DNA from: Rhynchopus sp. YZ270_cl-10
Lineage: Eukaryota; Euglenozoa; Diplonemea; Diplonemida; Diplonemidae
Length of the DNA stretch: 64,000 bases
Assembly: GCA_964035575.1 (NCBI GenBank)
Contig: OZ037860.1
Coordinates: forward strand, 1 to 64,000
Reading direction: 5' to 3'
Under the pieces are notes generated by a model. The model worked only from the letters and a program-made list of their open reading frames with translations, was not told the origin of the DNA and did no database searches. This document shows, piece by piece, positions 1 to 11,046 of the stretch; position 1 is the stretch's first letter; every line of letters begins with the position of its first letter. A program made the translations under genes and the position numbers.

Positions 1-2921
1 CGGGTTTGCGGGTTTGCGGGTTTGCGGGTTTGCGGGTTTGCGGGTTTGCGGGTTTGCGGGTTTGCGGGTTTGCGGGTTTGCGGGTTTGCGGGTTTACGGG
101 TTTGCGGGTTTGCGGGTTTGCGGGTTTGCGGGTTTGCGGGTTTGCGGGTTTGCGGGTTTGCGGGTTTGCGGGTTTGCGGGTTTGCGGGTTTGCGGGTTTG
201 CGGGTTTGCGGGTTTGCGGGTTTGCGGGTTTGCGGGTTTGCGGGGTTTGCGGGTTTGCGGGTTTGCGGGTTTGCGGGTTTGCGGGTTTGCGGGTTTGCGG
301 GTTTGCGGGTTTACGGGTTTGCGGGGTTTGCGGGTTTACGGGTTTGCGGGTTTGCGGGTTTACGGGTTTGCGGGTTTGCGGGTTTGCGGGTTTGCGGGTT
401 TGCGGGTTTGCGGGTTTGCGGGTTTGCGGGTTTGCGGGTTTGCGGGTTTGCGGGTTTGCGGGTTTGCGGGTTTGCGGGTTTGCGGGTTTGCGGGTTTGCG
501 GGTTTGCGGGTTTGCGGGTTTGCGGGTTTGCGGGTTTGCGGGGTTTGCGGGTTTACGGGTTTGCGGTTGCGGGTTTGCGGGTTTGCGGGTTTGCGGGTTT
601 GCGGGTTTGCGGGTTTGCGGGTTTGCGGGTTTGCGGGTTTGCGGGTTTGCGGGTTTGCGGGTTTGGGTGCGGGTTTGCGGGTTTGCGGGTTTGCGGGTTT
701 GCGGGTTTGCGGGTTTGCGGGTTTGCGGGTTTGCGGGTTTGCGGGTTTGCGGGTTTGCGGGTTTGCGGGTTTGCGGGTTTGCGGGTTTGCGGGTTTGCGG
801 GTTTGCGGGTTTGCGGGTTTGCGGGTTTGCGGGTTTGCGGGTTTGTCGGGTTTGCGGGTTTGCGGGTTTGCGGGTTTGCGGGTTTGCGGGTTTGCGGGTT
901 TGCGGGTTTGCGGGTTTGCGGGTTTGCGGGTTTGCGGGTTTGCGGGTTTGCGGGTTTGCGGGTTTGCGGGTTTGCGGGTTTGCGGGTTTGCGGGTTTGCG
1001 GGTTTGCGGGTTTGCGGGTTTGCGGGTTTGCGGGTTTGCGGGTTTGCGGGTTTGCGGGTTTGCGGGTTTGCGGGTTTGCGGGTTTGCGGGTTTGCGGGTT
1101 TGCGGGTTTGCGGGTTTGCGGGTTTGCGGGTTTGCGGGTTTGCGGGTTTGCGGGTTTGCGGGTTTGCGGGTTTGCGGGTTTGCGGGTTTGCGGGTTTGCG
1201 GGTTTGCGGGTTTGCGGGTTTGCGGGTTTGCGGGTTTGCGGGTTTGCGGGTTTGCGGGTTTGCGGGTTTGCGGGTTTGCGGGTTTGCGGGTTTGCGGGTT
1301 TGCGGGTTTGCGGGTTTGCGGGTTTGCGGGTTTGCGGGTTTGCGGGTTTGCGGGTTTGCGGGTTTGCGGGTTTGCGGGTTTGCGGGTTTGCGGGTTTGCG
1401 GGTTTGCGGGTTTGCGGGTTTGCGGGTTTGCGGGTTTGCGGGTTTGCGGGTTTGCGGGTTTGCGGGTTTGCGGGTTTGCGGGTTTGCGGGTTTGCGGGTT
1501 TGCGGGTTTGCGGGTTTGCGGGTTTGCGGGTTTGCGGGTTTGCGGGTTTGCGGGTTTGCGGGTTTGCGGGTTTGCGGGTTTGCGGGTTTGCGGGTTTGCG
1601 GGTTTGCGGGTTTGCGGGTTTGCGGGTTTGCGGGTTTGCGGGTTTGCGGGTTTGCGGGTTTGCGGGTTTGCGGGTTTGCGGGTTTGCGGGTTTGCGGGTT
1701 TGCGGGTTTGCGGGTTTGCGGGTTTGCGGGTTTGCGGGTTTGCGGGTTTGCGGGTTTGCGGGTTTGCGGGTTTGCGGGTTTGCGGGTTTGCGGGTTTGCG
1801 GGTTTGCGGGTTTGCGGGTTTGCGGGTTTGCGGGTTTGCGGGTTTGCGGGTTTGCGGGTTTGCGGGTTTGCGGGTTTGCGGGTTTGCGGGTTTGCGGGTT
1901 TGCGGGTTTGCGGGTTTGCGGGTTTGCGGGTTTGCGGGTTTGCGGGTTTGCGGGTTTGCGGGTTTGCGGGTTTGCGGGTTTGCGGGTTTGCGGGTTTGCG
2001 GGTTTGCGGGTTTGCGGGTTTGCGGGTTTGCGGGTTTGCGGGTTTGCGGGTTTGCGGGTTTGCGGGTTTGCGGGTTTGCGGGTTTGCGGGTTTGCGGGTT
2101 TGCGGGTTTGCGGGTTTGCGGGTTTGCGGGTTTGCGGGTTTGCGGGTTTGCGGGTTTGCGGGTTTGCGGGTTTGCGGGTTTGCGGGTTTGCGGGTTTGCG
2201 GGTTTGCGGGTTTGCGGGTTTGCGGGTTTGCGGGTTTGCGGGTTTGCGGGTTTGCGGGTTTGCGGGTTTGCGGGTTTGCGGGTTTGCGGGTTTGCGGGTT
2301 TGCGGGTTTGCGGGTTTGCGGGTTTGCGGGTTTGCGGGTTTGCGGGTTTGCGGGTTTGCGGGTTTGCGGGTTTGCGGGTTTGCGGGTTTGCGGGTTTGCG
2401 GGTTTGCGGGTTTGCGGGTTTGCGGGTTTGCGGGTTTGCGGGTTTGCGGGTTTGCGGGTTTGCGGGTTTGCGGGTTTGCGGGTTTGCGGGTTTGCGGGTT
2501 TGCGGGTTTGCGGGTTTGCGGGTTTGCGGGTTTGCGGGTTTGCGGGTTTGCGGGTTTGCGGGTTTGCGGGTTTGCGGGTTTGCGGGTTTGCGGGTTTGCG
2601 GGTTTGCGGGTTTGCGGGTTTGCGGGTTTGCGGGTTTGCGGGTTTGCGGGTTTGCGGGTTTGCGGGTTTGCGGGTTTGCGGGTTTGCGGGTTTGCGGGTT
2701 TGCGGGTTTGCGGGTTTGCGGGTTTGCGGGTTTACGGGTTTGCGGGTTTGCGGGTTTGCGGGTTTGCGGGTTTGCGGGTTTGCGAGTTTGCGGGTTTGCG
2801 GGTTTGCGGGTTTGCGGGTTTGCGGGTTTGCGGGTTTGCGGGTTTGCGGGTTTGCGGGTTTGCGGGTTTGCGGGTTTGCGGGTTTGCGGGTTTGCGGGTT
2901 TGCGGGTTTACGGGTTTGCGG
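1..2921. repeat. 8-bp tandem array (CGGGTTTG)n, about 365 copies
   Basis: The segment is a near-perfect head-to-tail array of CGGGTTTG that runs off the left edge. Variants (TTTACGGG units, single-base shifts near 241, 325, 541, 567, 666, 845) lie mostly in the first 850 bases; about 850-2730 is essentially pure, a sign of recent homogenisation. Because 8 is not a multiple of 3 and the unit makes no stop codon, every frame is open and reads an 8-residue repeat (GLRVCGFA forward, NPQTRKPA reverse); these long reading frames are not genes. GGG every 8 bases on this strand could form G-quadruplexes. At 2921 the array joins a LINE coding sequence with no spacer. Confidence 0.97.
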
Positions 2922-4380
2922 AACAAGAAGCCAGCAGACCTCTTCCTGTCCACGGGGGTGGGCGAGTCGCGGGGGCGGGCCATTGATGTGACAGTGTGGA
3001 CCCCGACGTGCAAGTCGATGGTGCAGGGTGCTGCGGTGGCCAAGGGGTACACGGCAACGAAGGCGGAGGCGGCGAAGAGGGGGAAGCACCAGGCCGCCTG
3101 CATTGCTGCACGGATCACCTTCACTCCATTCGTGTTGGAGACGACGGGAGGGTTCGGGCCTGCGGCATCCACAATCTGGACGCAAATGCTACGCTTCGCA
3201 GCCGACAGGAAGCTGGGCAGCAAGCAGGAGATGTCGCGTCGTTGGGCGTGGGGGATGGGCACTACGCTGCAGTGGATGATTGGCAAGTCAGCGATGGACA
3301 GAGGGTGTCTGCGCGGGGACACAGCAGGCGCGCTCAGGGAGAGGATAGAGGTGGACGTCGCGCCGTTGCCAGGTGAGGACGAACACTTCCGACTTCCTCC
3401 CGACCACCTGCCTCCCATAGATTATGCACCAGACGACGGTCTATTCGATATCGACGTGTCCGCACTGAACCCCGAAGAGCCTGCGGAGCACCCTGACCCT
3501 CCACCTTGCCCTAACCCGGCGGATGGGAGCGCAACTCGACCACAGACGTTCCACGAAGAACTTTGGAACACCCTCGGGATGACAGTCCCAACGGTAACAG
3601 TGCCGTTCACTGTCGGGGACTGCGCCTTTGATGCAGTCAGGTGGCTGCTACGGGAGTGGAGGGACATCTCCTCTGGGGACCTGCGGAAGCTTGCAGTGAC
3701 GAGGGTCAAGCAGGACAGGGACCTGGCGAACTCGGCGGAACCGACTTTCGGGTCGTGGGTGCGCTGGATGAGCGTGGAGGGGAGTCCGGACACTCGTTCG
3801 TGGGCGGACGTGACGGCGTTGGCTGGTCTCTCCCGTGCATTACAGATAGTTGTGGCGGTGGTGCGGGCGGACAGCAAGACGACATTCCTGAGACCGGCGG
3901 CAGCCCCACGAGGTGCGATAGCCCTGCTACACGAAGGACCGGTGGGCGCCGGGCACTACTCCCCTCTAGTGGTAGGTGCAGTGGCGAGGGGGATGATGAT
4001 GAAGATGGAGCCACAAATCCCCCCTGTGGAGATGCAGTGCATGAACACCGGAACGCTGTCGTACATGGGTGACAGGCAGGATAGAGACGGAGAGATGGTG
4101 ACGTGCGAGGGCTGCGCTGCGGTATTCGAGGACAGCATTGCACATTGGTTCTGTTCGGCGTGCCCACTCAAGTGGTGTACTAATGAGGCCTGCGCAGGGG
4201 AGGGCGCTAAATGTGCAGCACGCAGGCGCAGAGCCACCACCACTCCTTCTACATCGACCACCAGCCAGGGAGGTAGCTTTTACAACAACAGCAACCCAGC
4301 ACCCCCACTGGCCGAGGTAGAGATTAAGGAAGAGGAGTTGGATGAGGCCTTCGAGTCCAGCCGCATGGAGATGGAAAGGC

Positions 4381-4419
<39 letters not shown>

Positions 4420-4979
4420 ACAACAACGACACCAACAACGACACCAACACTGACAACAACGACGACGACGTTGCCGACACCAACCACGACACTAACATGA
4501 CCGAGAACGCCGCACCGACAATGACCGCAATGAGGACCAGCTTTCAACAACAAAAGCCATCAGCTATCCTGTGCGAATTAAAGGAGGGGTCGGCCAAAAA
4601 GGGTGCATGGAAGGAAGCATCCGCCAGGAAGAGGAGGGAACAGGCGGAGCAGCGCGTCGCCGAAAAACGCGCAGAGAAGGCTGCGGCCAAAAGGCGAGCA
4701 CCCACCGCCCACCCAGCAGGATCTGACGCCCCTGTGGAGGTAGCTTCCTGTGCGAGGTATGGAGAGACTGTGCCCGCCAGTGTAGATGAGTGGCGGAGGC
4801 ACTTCTACCCCGAGCGTGGGCAGAAGCAGGGCAGCACCCCCCTGAGTCCGGAGAGAGCGCTGCAGGACCTGCAGGAGTGGTGGGAGGAGAGGCAGGTGAG
4901 CGGTGACGGGAGACGGGAGAAGAGAGAGACGGAGCGGTTCCGGAACGCCAAGGAGCTGCTCCGTAGGATGGCTGCTTAG
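2922..4979 (+). CDS. LINE-A polyprotein C-terminus: nuclease-like, OTU-like protease and zinc-finger domains
   Basis: About 685 residues remain, open to a stop at 4979; the true start is lost. In order: a stretch with PADLFL then AIDVTV and a downstream FVLETTGGFG, the arrangement of the PD-(D/E)XK-like region found after the RT in some protist LINEs; an OTU-type cysteine protease pattern with VGDCAFDA near 3613 (Cys) and GHYSPL near 3950 (His); a Cys/His cluster near 4105-4210 (CEGC, FCSAC, CTNEAC) likely to bind zinc; a low-complexity Asn/Ser/Asp run near 4380-4480; and a basic Arg/Lys/Ala-rich tail. The same order occurs in LINE-C, so it is a family feature. Function as a protease is inferred from motifs only. 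It cannot be an autonomous gene here. Confidence 0.7.
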
Positions 4980-5746
4980 GAGGAAAGCGGCCAGCATTAG
5001 ATTCGTTTTTAGACCCCCCCCCCCCCCACCTTTTCTTTTGTGTGTAGCAACACTCGTTTCTTCCCTTTTCTTTTCCCCCACCCCTCTTCTTTAGAGACCT
5101 GTTTGTCTAGATTTTTGCTGAACTGCATCTAGTCCTCGCTCAGAATGGCCGTGAGTGACGCAAGGACTCGTGAGTAAGATGATGTGTTTGGTAATCTGTG
5201 AATTCCCTTTCCCCTCCCTCCCTCCCCCCCCCCCCCCCCAGCCCCTCCCATACGAGTTCCATGAGTGACCGCTAATGGCGTTAATTACCCTATCAAAAAA
5301 GACTACAAGGACAAAAAGAACAAAAAGGACGCTTGTTGTGACAAGAACGGAACTTCGTATTGTAAAAAGAAAACATCCCCCCCCCCCTCCAGAACCAGCT
5401 GGGTACCAAACTGGAACGCTAAGTAAAACCACACTGACTGGACAGTCTGTCTTCTCCCCTGCCTCTCCCATGTTAATACTCCATTTTTCCTCAATTGTCA
5501 ATGGTGCTGACTGTGCTGATGACAATAACAATCCATCTCTAGTTTTGTTCACTTTTGTGCCTCGTTCTAACTAACCGGCACTGTACAGATTGTAAGACAT
5601 CTGGCCCTCGCTTCGCTCGGACCAAGTGCTTTTCATGTGCATAGTAAACGTACCCCCTCGCCCTGTCCAGTTTGATGTGGAAAAAAAAAAGTCGAGCCTT
5701 GGGCTAAGTTGAACAACACCAAAAAAAAAAAAAAAAAAAAAAAAAA
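2922..5746 (+). mobile_element. LINE-A, 5'-truncated non-LTR retrotransposon with poly-A tail
   Basis: Only the 3' part of the element is present: the C-terminal part of its protein (to 4979), a 3' untranslated region of about 740 bp with long C-runs (5013-5028, 5225-5239), and a terminal A-run at 5720-5746. No reverse transcriptase remains; the left end starts inside the nuclease-like domain, abutting the CGGGTTTG array. 5' truncation with a 3' poly-A is the usual outcome of target-primed reverse transcription. The A-tail lies directly against the start codon of the next element's first gene, so LINE-A probably inserted into the leader of that element. It is related to LINE-C (31413-38600, reverse). 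Confidence 0.8.
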
Positions 5747-7438
5747 ATGCCGTTTGAGGGCAGATCCAGAGACACTTTTGTTTTGGATGAGGTGGACTGG
5801 GTGAGCGCTAGACCTTTGCCTATTCCGGCGCAGCCCGCTCTCCTTCAACATGGTTGCGTCTTCCCCTCATGCCCCGTCGCACATACCTCGCAGTATTGCT
5901 GGATCTGCGGATACGGCGCCCATCAGCAGTGTGTCAAGGATAAGCTCCCCACGCAAGCCATCGCCGCCGCTTTTCTCGTCAATTACCACACCGGTGAGTT
6001 TACCTGCCCTGTATGCGCCTGGGTGGACGAGGAGCCGGCCGATGTAGACCCTGTTGCGAACCTGCCTCAGCCGCCACTACACCAGGATCCTGAGCCTATT
6101 CCGCAGGGGGACCCGATTCAGGACCAGCCGCAGCCTCAGTTGGCACAGCTCATTGCACAGCTCATCGCACAGCAGCAGGACCAGCCGCCACCGCAGCTAC
6201 CCGTACCGCAGGAACAGCAGCAGCCAGGGCACGTGGCGCAGCATCCGCAGCCGCCTGTGCTCCCGGCGCAGCATCCCGTACATCAAAACCAGCAGCAGCC
6301 AGGGCACGTGGCGCAGCATCCGCAGCCGCCTGTGCTCCCGGCGCAGCATCCCGTACATCAAAACCAGCAGCAGCCAGGGCACGTGGCGCAGCATCCGCAG
6401 CCGCCTGTGCTCCCGGCGCAGCATCCCGTACATCAGAACCAGCAGCAGCCAGGGCACGTGGCGCAGCATCCGCAGCCGCCTGTGCTCCCGGCGCAGCTCC
6501 CAGGACAGCCGAATCAGCAGCCGCCTCCGCAGATGGCGCAGCTTCCTGCCCAAGGTCTCGCGCAGGCCATCGCGCAGCTACTCGGGCCTCACGCGGCCCC
6601 CCCGCCGGGTCCGCAGCAGCAGCAGCAGCAGCAGCAGCAGCCGGCACAGCTGATCGCGCAGCTCCTGGCCCTACCGGCCCAACAGCCCCCTCCTGCCCAG
6701 CAAGCCCAGCCGCCGGCCCCGGGCGCGGCTCAGCAGCAGGGGGTCCCTCAGCAGGCGCAAGCCGTGCCCCAGCTTGATGCGCTGGCGCCGATCCTGCAGC
6801 AACTCTTGGCTCCGCAGCTGGCCCTACAAAACGTCATCCGGGACGTGGCCCAGCTGCGGAGCCAAGCCGGTATGGCCCTCCCCCACAATTTTAACCCCTT
6901 TTGTGCCATTGATTGGCGTCCCTTCCTCCACAACCCACAGAAGATCGACGTACTTCGCTGGAAGCTGAAGGAGGAAGGCGGCGCACCCGCGGTTGCCTTG
7001 CGCTCCCTCCCTGCCGCCGCTAGCGCAGAAGATTGTGCCCTCGCACAAGCGCACGACAGAGTGCACGCCACTCTCTCGGGAATGCGCCGCGAGGACCCCC
7101 CCGCCAACGACGACCGCTTGTCCGACCTCCACCAACTGCTCACTTGGGCATATCGGTGTTTGTTGGTCAAGAAGTATGATCTCGCAACGGGACATGCTTA
7201 CCTTGTGCTGGCACTCGAGAAGGATTGGCAATCCTTTTCGAAGGGCCACCAGGCACGCTACTCCGACCAGGCCATACGGACTGGGAAGGACGCGGCCCTG
7301 GATCGCAAGGACCGGTTTCGAGGGTCGCGGGGGTCGGGGAACAAGCGAGAGAGGGATACCGATAGGGAACAGGGAAAGGGGGGGAAGCAGGGGGGGAAGC
7401 AGGGGGGGAAACAGGGGACAAAACCTGCGACGCAATGA
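5747..7438 (+). CDS. Gag-like protein of the VIPER-like retroelement
   Basis: 563 residues. The N-terminal part has a Cys/His-rich, RING/PHD-like zinc motif (CVFPSC, CWICGYGAHQQC, CPVC; about residues 35-95). The middle is very rich in Gln and Pro and contains four copies of a roughly 24-residue repeat (nt 6205-6500). The C-terminal third is folded-looking (FNPFCAIDWRPFL, LLTWAYRCLLVKKYDLATGHAYL) and ends in a highly basic Lys/Arg/Gly tail suited to nucleic-acid binding. Position as first gene and overall design suggest a nucleocapsid-like role, as in DIRS-type elements. No direct similarity to a named Gag was verified. Confidence 0.6.
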   Translation: MPFEGRSRDTFVLDEVDWVSARPLPIPAQPALLQHGCVFPSCPVAHTSQYCWICGYGAHQQCVKDKLPTQAIAAAFLVNYHTGEFTCPVCAWVDEEPADVDPVANLPQPPLHQDPEPIPQGDPIQDQPQPQLAQLIAQLIAQQQDQPPPQLPVPQEQQQPGHVAQHPQPPVLPAQHPVHQNQQQPGHVAQHPQPPVLPAQHPVHQNQQQPGHVAQHPQPPVLPAQHPVHQNQQQPGHVAQHPQPPVLPAQLPGQPNQQPPPQMAQLPAQGLAQAIAQLLGPHAAPPPGPQQQQQQQQQPAQLIAQLLALPAQQPPPAQQAQPPAPGAAQQQGVPQQAQAVPQLDALAPILQQLLAPQLALQNVIRDVAQLRSQAGMALPHNFNPFCAIDWRPFLHNPQKIDVLRWKLKEEGGAPAVALRSLPAAASAEDCALAQAHDRVHATLSGMRREDPPANDDRLSDLHQLLTWAYRCLLVKKYDLATGHAYLVLALEKDWQSFSKGHQARYSDQAIRTGKDAALDRKDRFRGSRGSGNKRERDTDREQGKGGKQGGKQGGKQGTKPATQ

Positions 7439-7543
7439 CTAGGGTCCGCTCTTCCGAGCAACTCTCATCAAGATTCTTTTTACTCTCACCTTCTTTTTCC
7501 CCCCCCCTCCAAGTGGGGACGTTCCCGTCAGGTAGTAGCGTCT

Positions 7544-8425
7544 TTGGGAACTTTTCAGAGGGAACAGATCGAGGCCTCTCTCAGGGAAACCCTCGTTCAG
7601 TCCCTCGCCCCGTCCACCCAGTCCTCGATGCAGAGTGTTTTACGCACATACCTGCAATTCAAGGAAAACTGGGAGTGGGCGACGGGCCAGTCCCTGGAAC
7701 ACGCGGTGGCGGTACTCTTGTTTGCAGAAAAGAAGCGGGGAGAGGGGGCAAAAAAGTCCACAGTCCTTCAGTATACCATGTCCCTAGTGGGTGCACTGAA
7801 GAGGCTGGATGGAGACCTGATTTCCCACTCCCAGCTCGTACAAGATTATCGCCAGGCCCTCAAAAGAGGCGGCGCATTGCTCTCGGAGCGCCAGGCGAAA
7901 CCTGCCCTGTTTTCACAGGTGCAGACAGTTCTGGATCGGCTTCCGATGGTGCTCCGTCTCGCCATTGCTTTGTGTTGGGCGGGGGCGGCTCGTGCGTCGG
8001 ACGTGCTGCGCTTGAGAAGGTCGGAGCTAGTGATTCGGTCGGACTCGTCGATCCAGGTGCACTGGACAAAGACGAAGTCCGATCCTTATCAACTAGGTCG
8101 CTTCTCGGGAGTGGTGCTCCGTCCTCAAGAGACCCGTCTTCTTTTTGTTCACCTCTCCTCCCTCACCCCCCAACAACAACTTTTCCCTTTTTCTCTAACG
8201 ACAAAGGTCATCTCGGACGAGTTGAAGAAGACCTGCCCGGCGCTCACGTCCCACTCTCTCAGAAGGGGGGCGGTGCAGCACCTGGTGGGCCGGAATGTGG
8301 ACCTCGAGATGATTCGCCAGCTCACCCGTCACGCGGACGTGAACTCCGTCGTGCGTTATGCGCACGAGGCGGGGGGTTCGGCCGCGGCGAGTTCGGCGGA
8401 AACATCGCGACTCCTCCTATCCTAA
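7544..8425 (+). CDS. tyrosine recombinase of the VIPER-like retroelement
   Basis: 293 residues. The C-terminal catalytic domain shows the family signature: an Arg in ARASDVLRLRRSEL, the HxxR box in HSLRRGAVQHL, a following His in LTRHADVNSVV and the nucleophile Tyr in VVRYAHEAG. The N-terminal part (to about residue 115) resembles the helical core-binding domain. In DIRS-type elements this enzyme integrates a circular DNA copy by site-specific recombination, without the DDE integrase of LTR elements. It lies between the Gag-like and RT genes. Confidence 0.85.
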   Translation: MGTFQREQIEASLRETLVQSLAPSTQSSMQSVLRTYLQFKENWEWATGQSLEHAVAVLLFAEKKRGEGAKKSTVLQYTMSLVGALKRLDGDLISHSQLVQDYRQALKRGGALLSERQAKPALFSQVQTVLDRLPMVLRLAIALCWAGAARASDVLRLRRSELVIRSDSSIQVHWTKTKSDPYQLGRFSGVVLRPQETRLLFVHLSSLTPQQQLFPFSLTTKVISDELKKTCPALTSHSLRRGAVQHLVGRNVDLEMIRQLTRHADVNSVVRYAHEAGGSAAASSAETSRLLLS

Positions 8426-8427
8426 AT

Positions 8428-10155
8428 CCCGCTTTCCCCTCCCCTTTATTTACACCGTGTTCTCAAAGCTTGTTTACTAATCCTTCTTTTTATTCTGCTC
8501 CATTTTCTCCTTCCCCCCCTCCCTTTTCTGTGTCTACGTGTGAGGAAGAAGACTACGGGCCGGGCCTTGACTCGCTATATGATTCTGTTTGTGTGGTTAA
8601 GATTCATAAGTCGAGTGTCAGGGCCCCGGCTGTGGTTAGCCTTTCTGAGAAGCTTGCACCCATTTGTTCCTCCTTTCTGCATTTGGATAGAGTGAAAGAA
8701 CTGGACAGAGAAGGTGAGCTCAAAGGGATTTTAGATCTTATTACTGATCCCAAATGTTTTTACTCAGCCTTCAGACCGGGGTCTCTGGACCTCATTTTTT
8801 CCAACCCCAGTGTTTTTTCGTCGTCTATCTCCAGAAACATGGCACACCATCTGGACAGGTTATTGGAATACGGGGTTGTTAAACGTGTGTCAGCTCGTCA
8901 AACAGTGGTATTGCACGCATTCACCGTACCTAAGAAATCTGCGGGTGTTCGTTTTGTCGCAGATGGGCGTAAATTGAATAAGTTAATGTACCGGCCTCCT
9001 GAGATGCTTCTTCCGAAGATACCTCAGGTGATCGACAGAGTTCTGGAGTCTTCCTGGGCAGTACTTGCGGACGGCAAAAGTTGGTTTTACCAATTTGGCC
9101 TACACGAGGAAATCCAGGCTTTTTTCGGTATCAATCTGGGTCATCAGAGAGGAGATTTCATCCAAACCAGACTCATTGCTATGTGCATGGGGTGGTCTTT
9201 CGCACCTTGTATTGCTCACCGCACTGCGAGGGTGCTCCTCCCTGATGACTCGGGTGTTACCTGGGTGGACAACTTCATTGTTTTAGATAAGTCTCGCGAG
9301 GCTGTTACTTTTTCGTTTTCTCAGTTTTTAGCACGTTGTAAACACGTGAATGCTGTGCTAAACTTAGAAGATGAGTTTTACGGTGAACCGTTGCAAGTTT
9401 TTTGTGCCTTAGGAATTGAGTTTGATTTGGTGAATCACCGTTTTCGCGCTGAGCACAAGTGGGTCACCAAGTTGTTAAACTGTGAGGAATGGGAAAAGGT
9501 CAAGTCAAATTCTTGCACTATTCGCCAATTTTTCAAAGTTTTTGGTTCTTTGGTGTGGAACTCTTATTCTGTTCGTTCACCCCTTTGCTACCTTCCATCT
9601 TCCCTTTCTTTTATCCGTGATGTGGCGCGGACCACTACCCAGTCACCCGAGGCGTGGGACTTACCCCTCGATGTCAGGAGCTCTACCCTCGCCGAGCTCT
9701 CACTCCGTATGAGCGAAGTAGAGGTGAACAATTGGCAAGGGAAGCGTCCGACACAGGAGGTAACTGTGTGGTCTGATGCGTCTCAGGAAGGGTGGGCGGC
9801 GGTTTTCGAAGGTGAGAAGGAAACGGTCGCTCAGGGTCTGTTTACAGAGAACCCCGAGTGGCATATTTATATTAAAGAAATTTTTGCGGCGGCTAAAGCC
9901 ATCCAACTTACCGCTTCCATGTTTAATAATAAAAAAGTTTTGTTGATGGTTGACAACATGGCTGCTGTGTACAGCATTCAACGGGGCCATTCGTCCAACT
10001 TCATCTCAAATACACTCTTGGCCAAATTATTTCGAATCGCTGAAGAAGCGAATTTGTATATCGTGTGCACTTGGGTATCTACTCTGGTTCAGAAGGCGGA
10101 TCCCTTTTCACGGGATTCGAAAGCCAAGGATCCTATTTTATTGGATGAGTTGTAA
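8428..10155 (+). CDS. reverse transcriptase-RNase H of the VIPER-like retroelement
   Basis: The region encodes a DIRS-type RT followed by RNase H. Landmarks are VLHAFTVPKKSAGVRFVADGRKLN (fingers), LADGKSWFYQFGL (first palm motif), CMGWSFAPCIAHR, a catalytic WVDNFIVL, then RNase H motifs VWSDASQEGWAAV, EIFAAAKAI and VDNMAAVYSIQRGHS. The true start is uncertain: there is no methionine near the beginning, so the given start is only the first codon after the recombinase gene. Such genes are commonly expressed by coupled translation or splicing, but the sequence does not show which applies here. Confidence 0.82.
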   Translation, partial: PAFPSPLFTPCSQSLFTNPSFYSAPFSPSPPPFSVSTCEEEDYGPGLDSLYDSVCVVKIHKSSVRAPAVVSLSEKLAPICSSFLHLDRVKELDREGELKGILDLITDPKCFYSAFRPGSLDLIFSNPSVFSSSISRNMAHHLDRLLEYGVVKRVSARQTVVLHAFTVPKKSAGVRFVADGRKLNKLMYRPPEMLLPKIPQVIDRVLESSWAVLADGKSWFYQFGLHEEIQAFFGINLGHQRGDFIQTRLIAMCMGWSFAPCIAHRTARVLLPDDSGVTWVDNFIVLDKSREAVTFSFSQFLARCKHVNAVLNLEDEFYGEPLQVFCALGIEFDLVNHRFRAEHKWVTKLLNCEEWEKVKSNSCTIRQFFKVFGSLVWNSYSVRSPLCYLPSSLSFIRDVARTTTQSPEAWDLPLDVRSSTLAELSLRMSEVEVNNWQGKRPTQEVTVWSDASQEGWAAVFEGEKETVAQGLFTENPEWHIYIKEIFAAAKAIQLTASMFNNKKVLLMVDNMAAVYSIQRGHSSNFISNTLLAKLFRIAEEANLYIVCTWVSTLVQKADPFSRDSKAKDPILLDEL

Positions 10156-10341
10156 TTCTTTTTACGGACTGGTTGGTCTTTATTTGTATAACAGTTTCGC
10201 ACCGTTTTGTATCTCCACCTTAATTCTTCTAATTCGTTTCGTCTATTCCCGTTATATTTGTTGTGGGAACTTGTCTGTAAGAATTGTTTTTCTGTTTATC
10301 TGTTCGCGTGGCGTCCCTCAGGGTCCTTAGGGTCCTGGAGG

Positions 10342-10400
10342 ATGCGTCCAATGAAAATCACGTCGTGTAGAAGAGTTCAAGAATGTAGGTTTTATTATTT
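10342..10400 (+). repeat. 59-bp direct repeat, left copy (VIPER-like element tail)
   Basis: Begins ATGCGTCCAATG and ends TTTTATTATTT. It appears identical to 11047-11105. Split direct repeats in the 3' part are typical of DIRS/VIPER-type elements, which lack ordinary LTRs. Confidence 0.85.
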
Positions 10401-11046
10401 TTGTATACAACAGACGAAGCGGTACGCGTACGGTTGTAAAGAAATAATACAGACCGAAATGTTTGGGCGTCTTCGGTTCGAATGATTGGAATTGTGTGTG
10501 TAGTTCAGACATAAATACTGGCTCTTCTATCTTGTTCTTTTATTCATTGTTTTCCTTTCATTGCCCTTTGCTTGTGCTCCCCGACTCCAATTCAACCAAC
10601 ACTTACAGAGGGGGGTCAAAAAGTTATTAGCGTTTTTCATTTAAAAAAAAAAAAAAAAAAGAAAGAAGGAAAAGAGATAATTGGCGTTATTGTTGTTATT
10701 GGGATTTACAGTCTCACATTGTCTTTTTCGTTCGTTGTTCTATTTAGACACGTTGGGCCTAATGCGCCTGCACTGTTCGATGCTAGTATGTAAGCACAGA
10801 GCACCTAGGGTCTGACCATTACGCGCAGTACCGTCGAGGGACGTACTGTTGCAACGAACTTCACACCATTTCTCCGACTGTTTAGGTAGCCGCTTACATA
10901 CAGCTCACAGGCGTCGCATCTGGGCAGTTTTTCACGTGGCGTTCGCCCTCACTCTTTGTCTTCCGACTCAGCAGCCATGGCGCGGGTCGTTTTACGAATT
11001 TTGAGGGAATAAGCTACAGTTTTGTTGAATTGAATTGGAGAAGGGC
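10401..11046. other. non-coding tail between the two 59-bp repeats
   Basis: No coding sequence is supported. The segment holds an A-run near 10643-10660 and otherwise unique sequence. It is probably the internal part of the element's terminal complex. Confidence 0.6.

Noticed and set aside
1-2921. True telomere
   Set aside because: Euglenozoan telomeres known to me are TTAGGG; this unit is different and the array is followed by mobile elements, so there is no positive evidence for a chromosome end.
6-3185. Very long reading frames on both strands across the left array
   Set aside because: They are translations of a stop-free 8-bp repeat in every frame; only the part after 2921 has real coding character.
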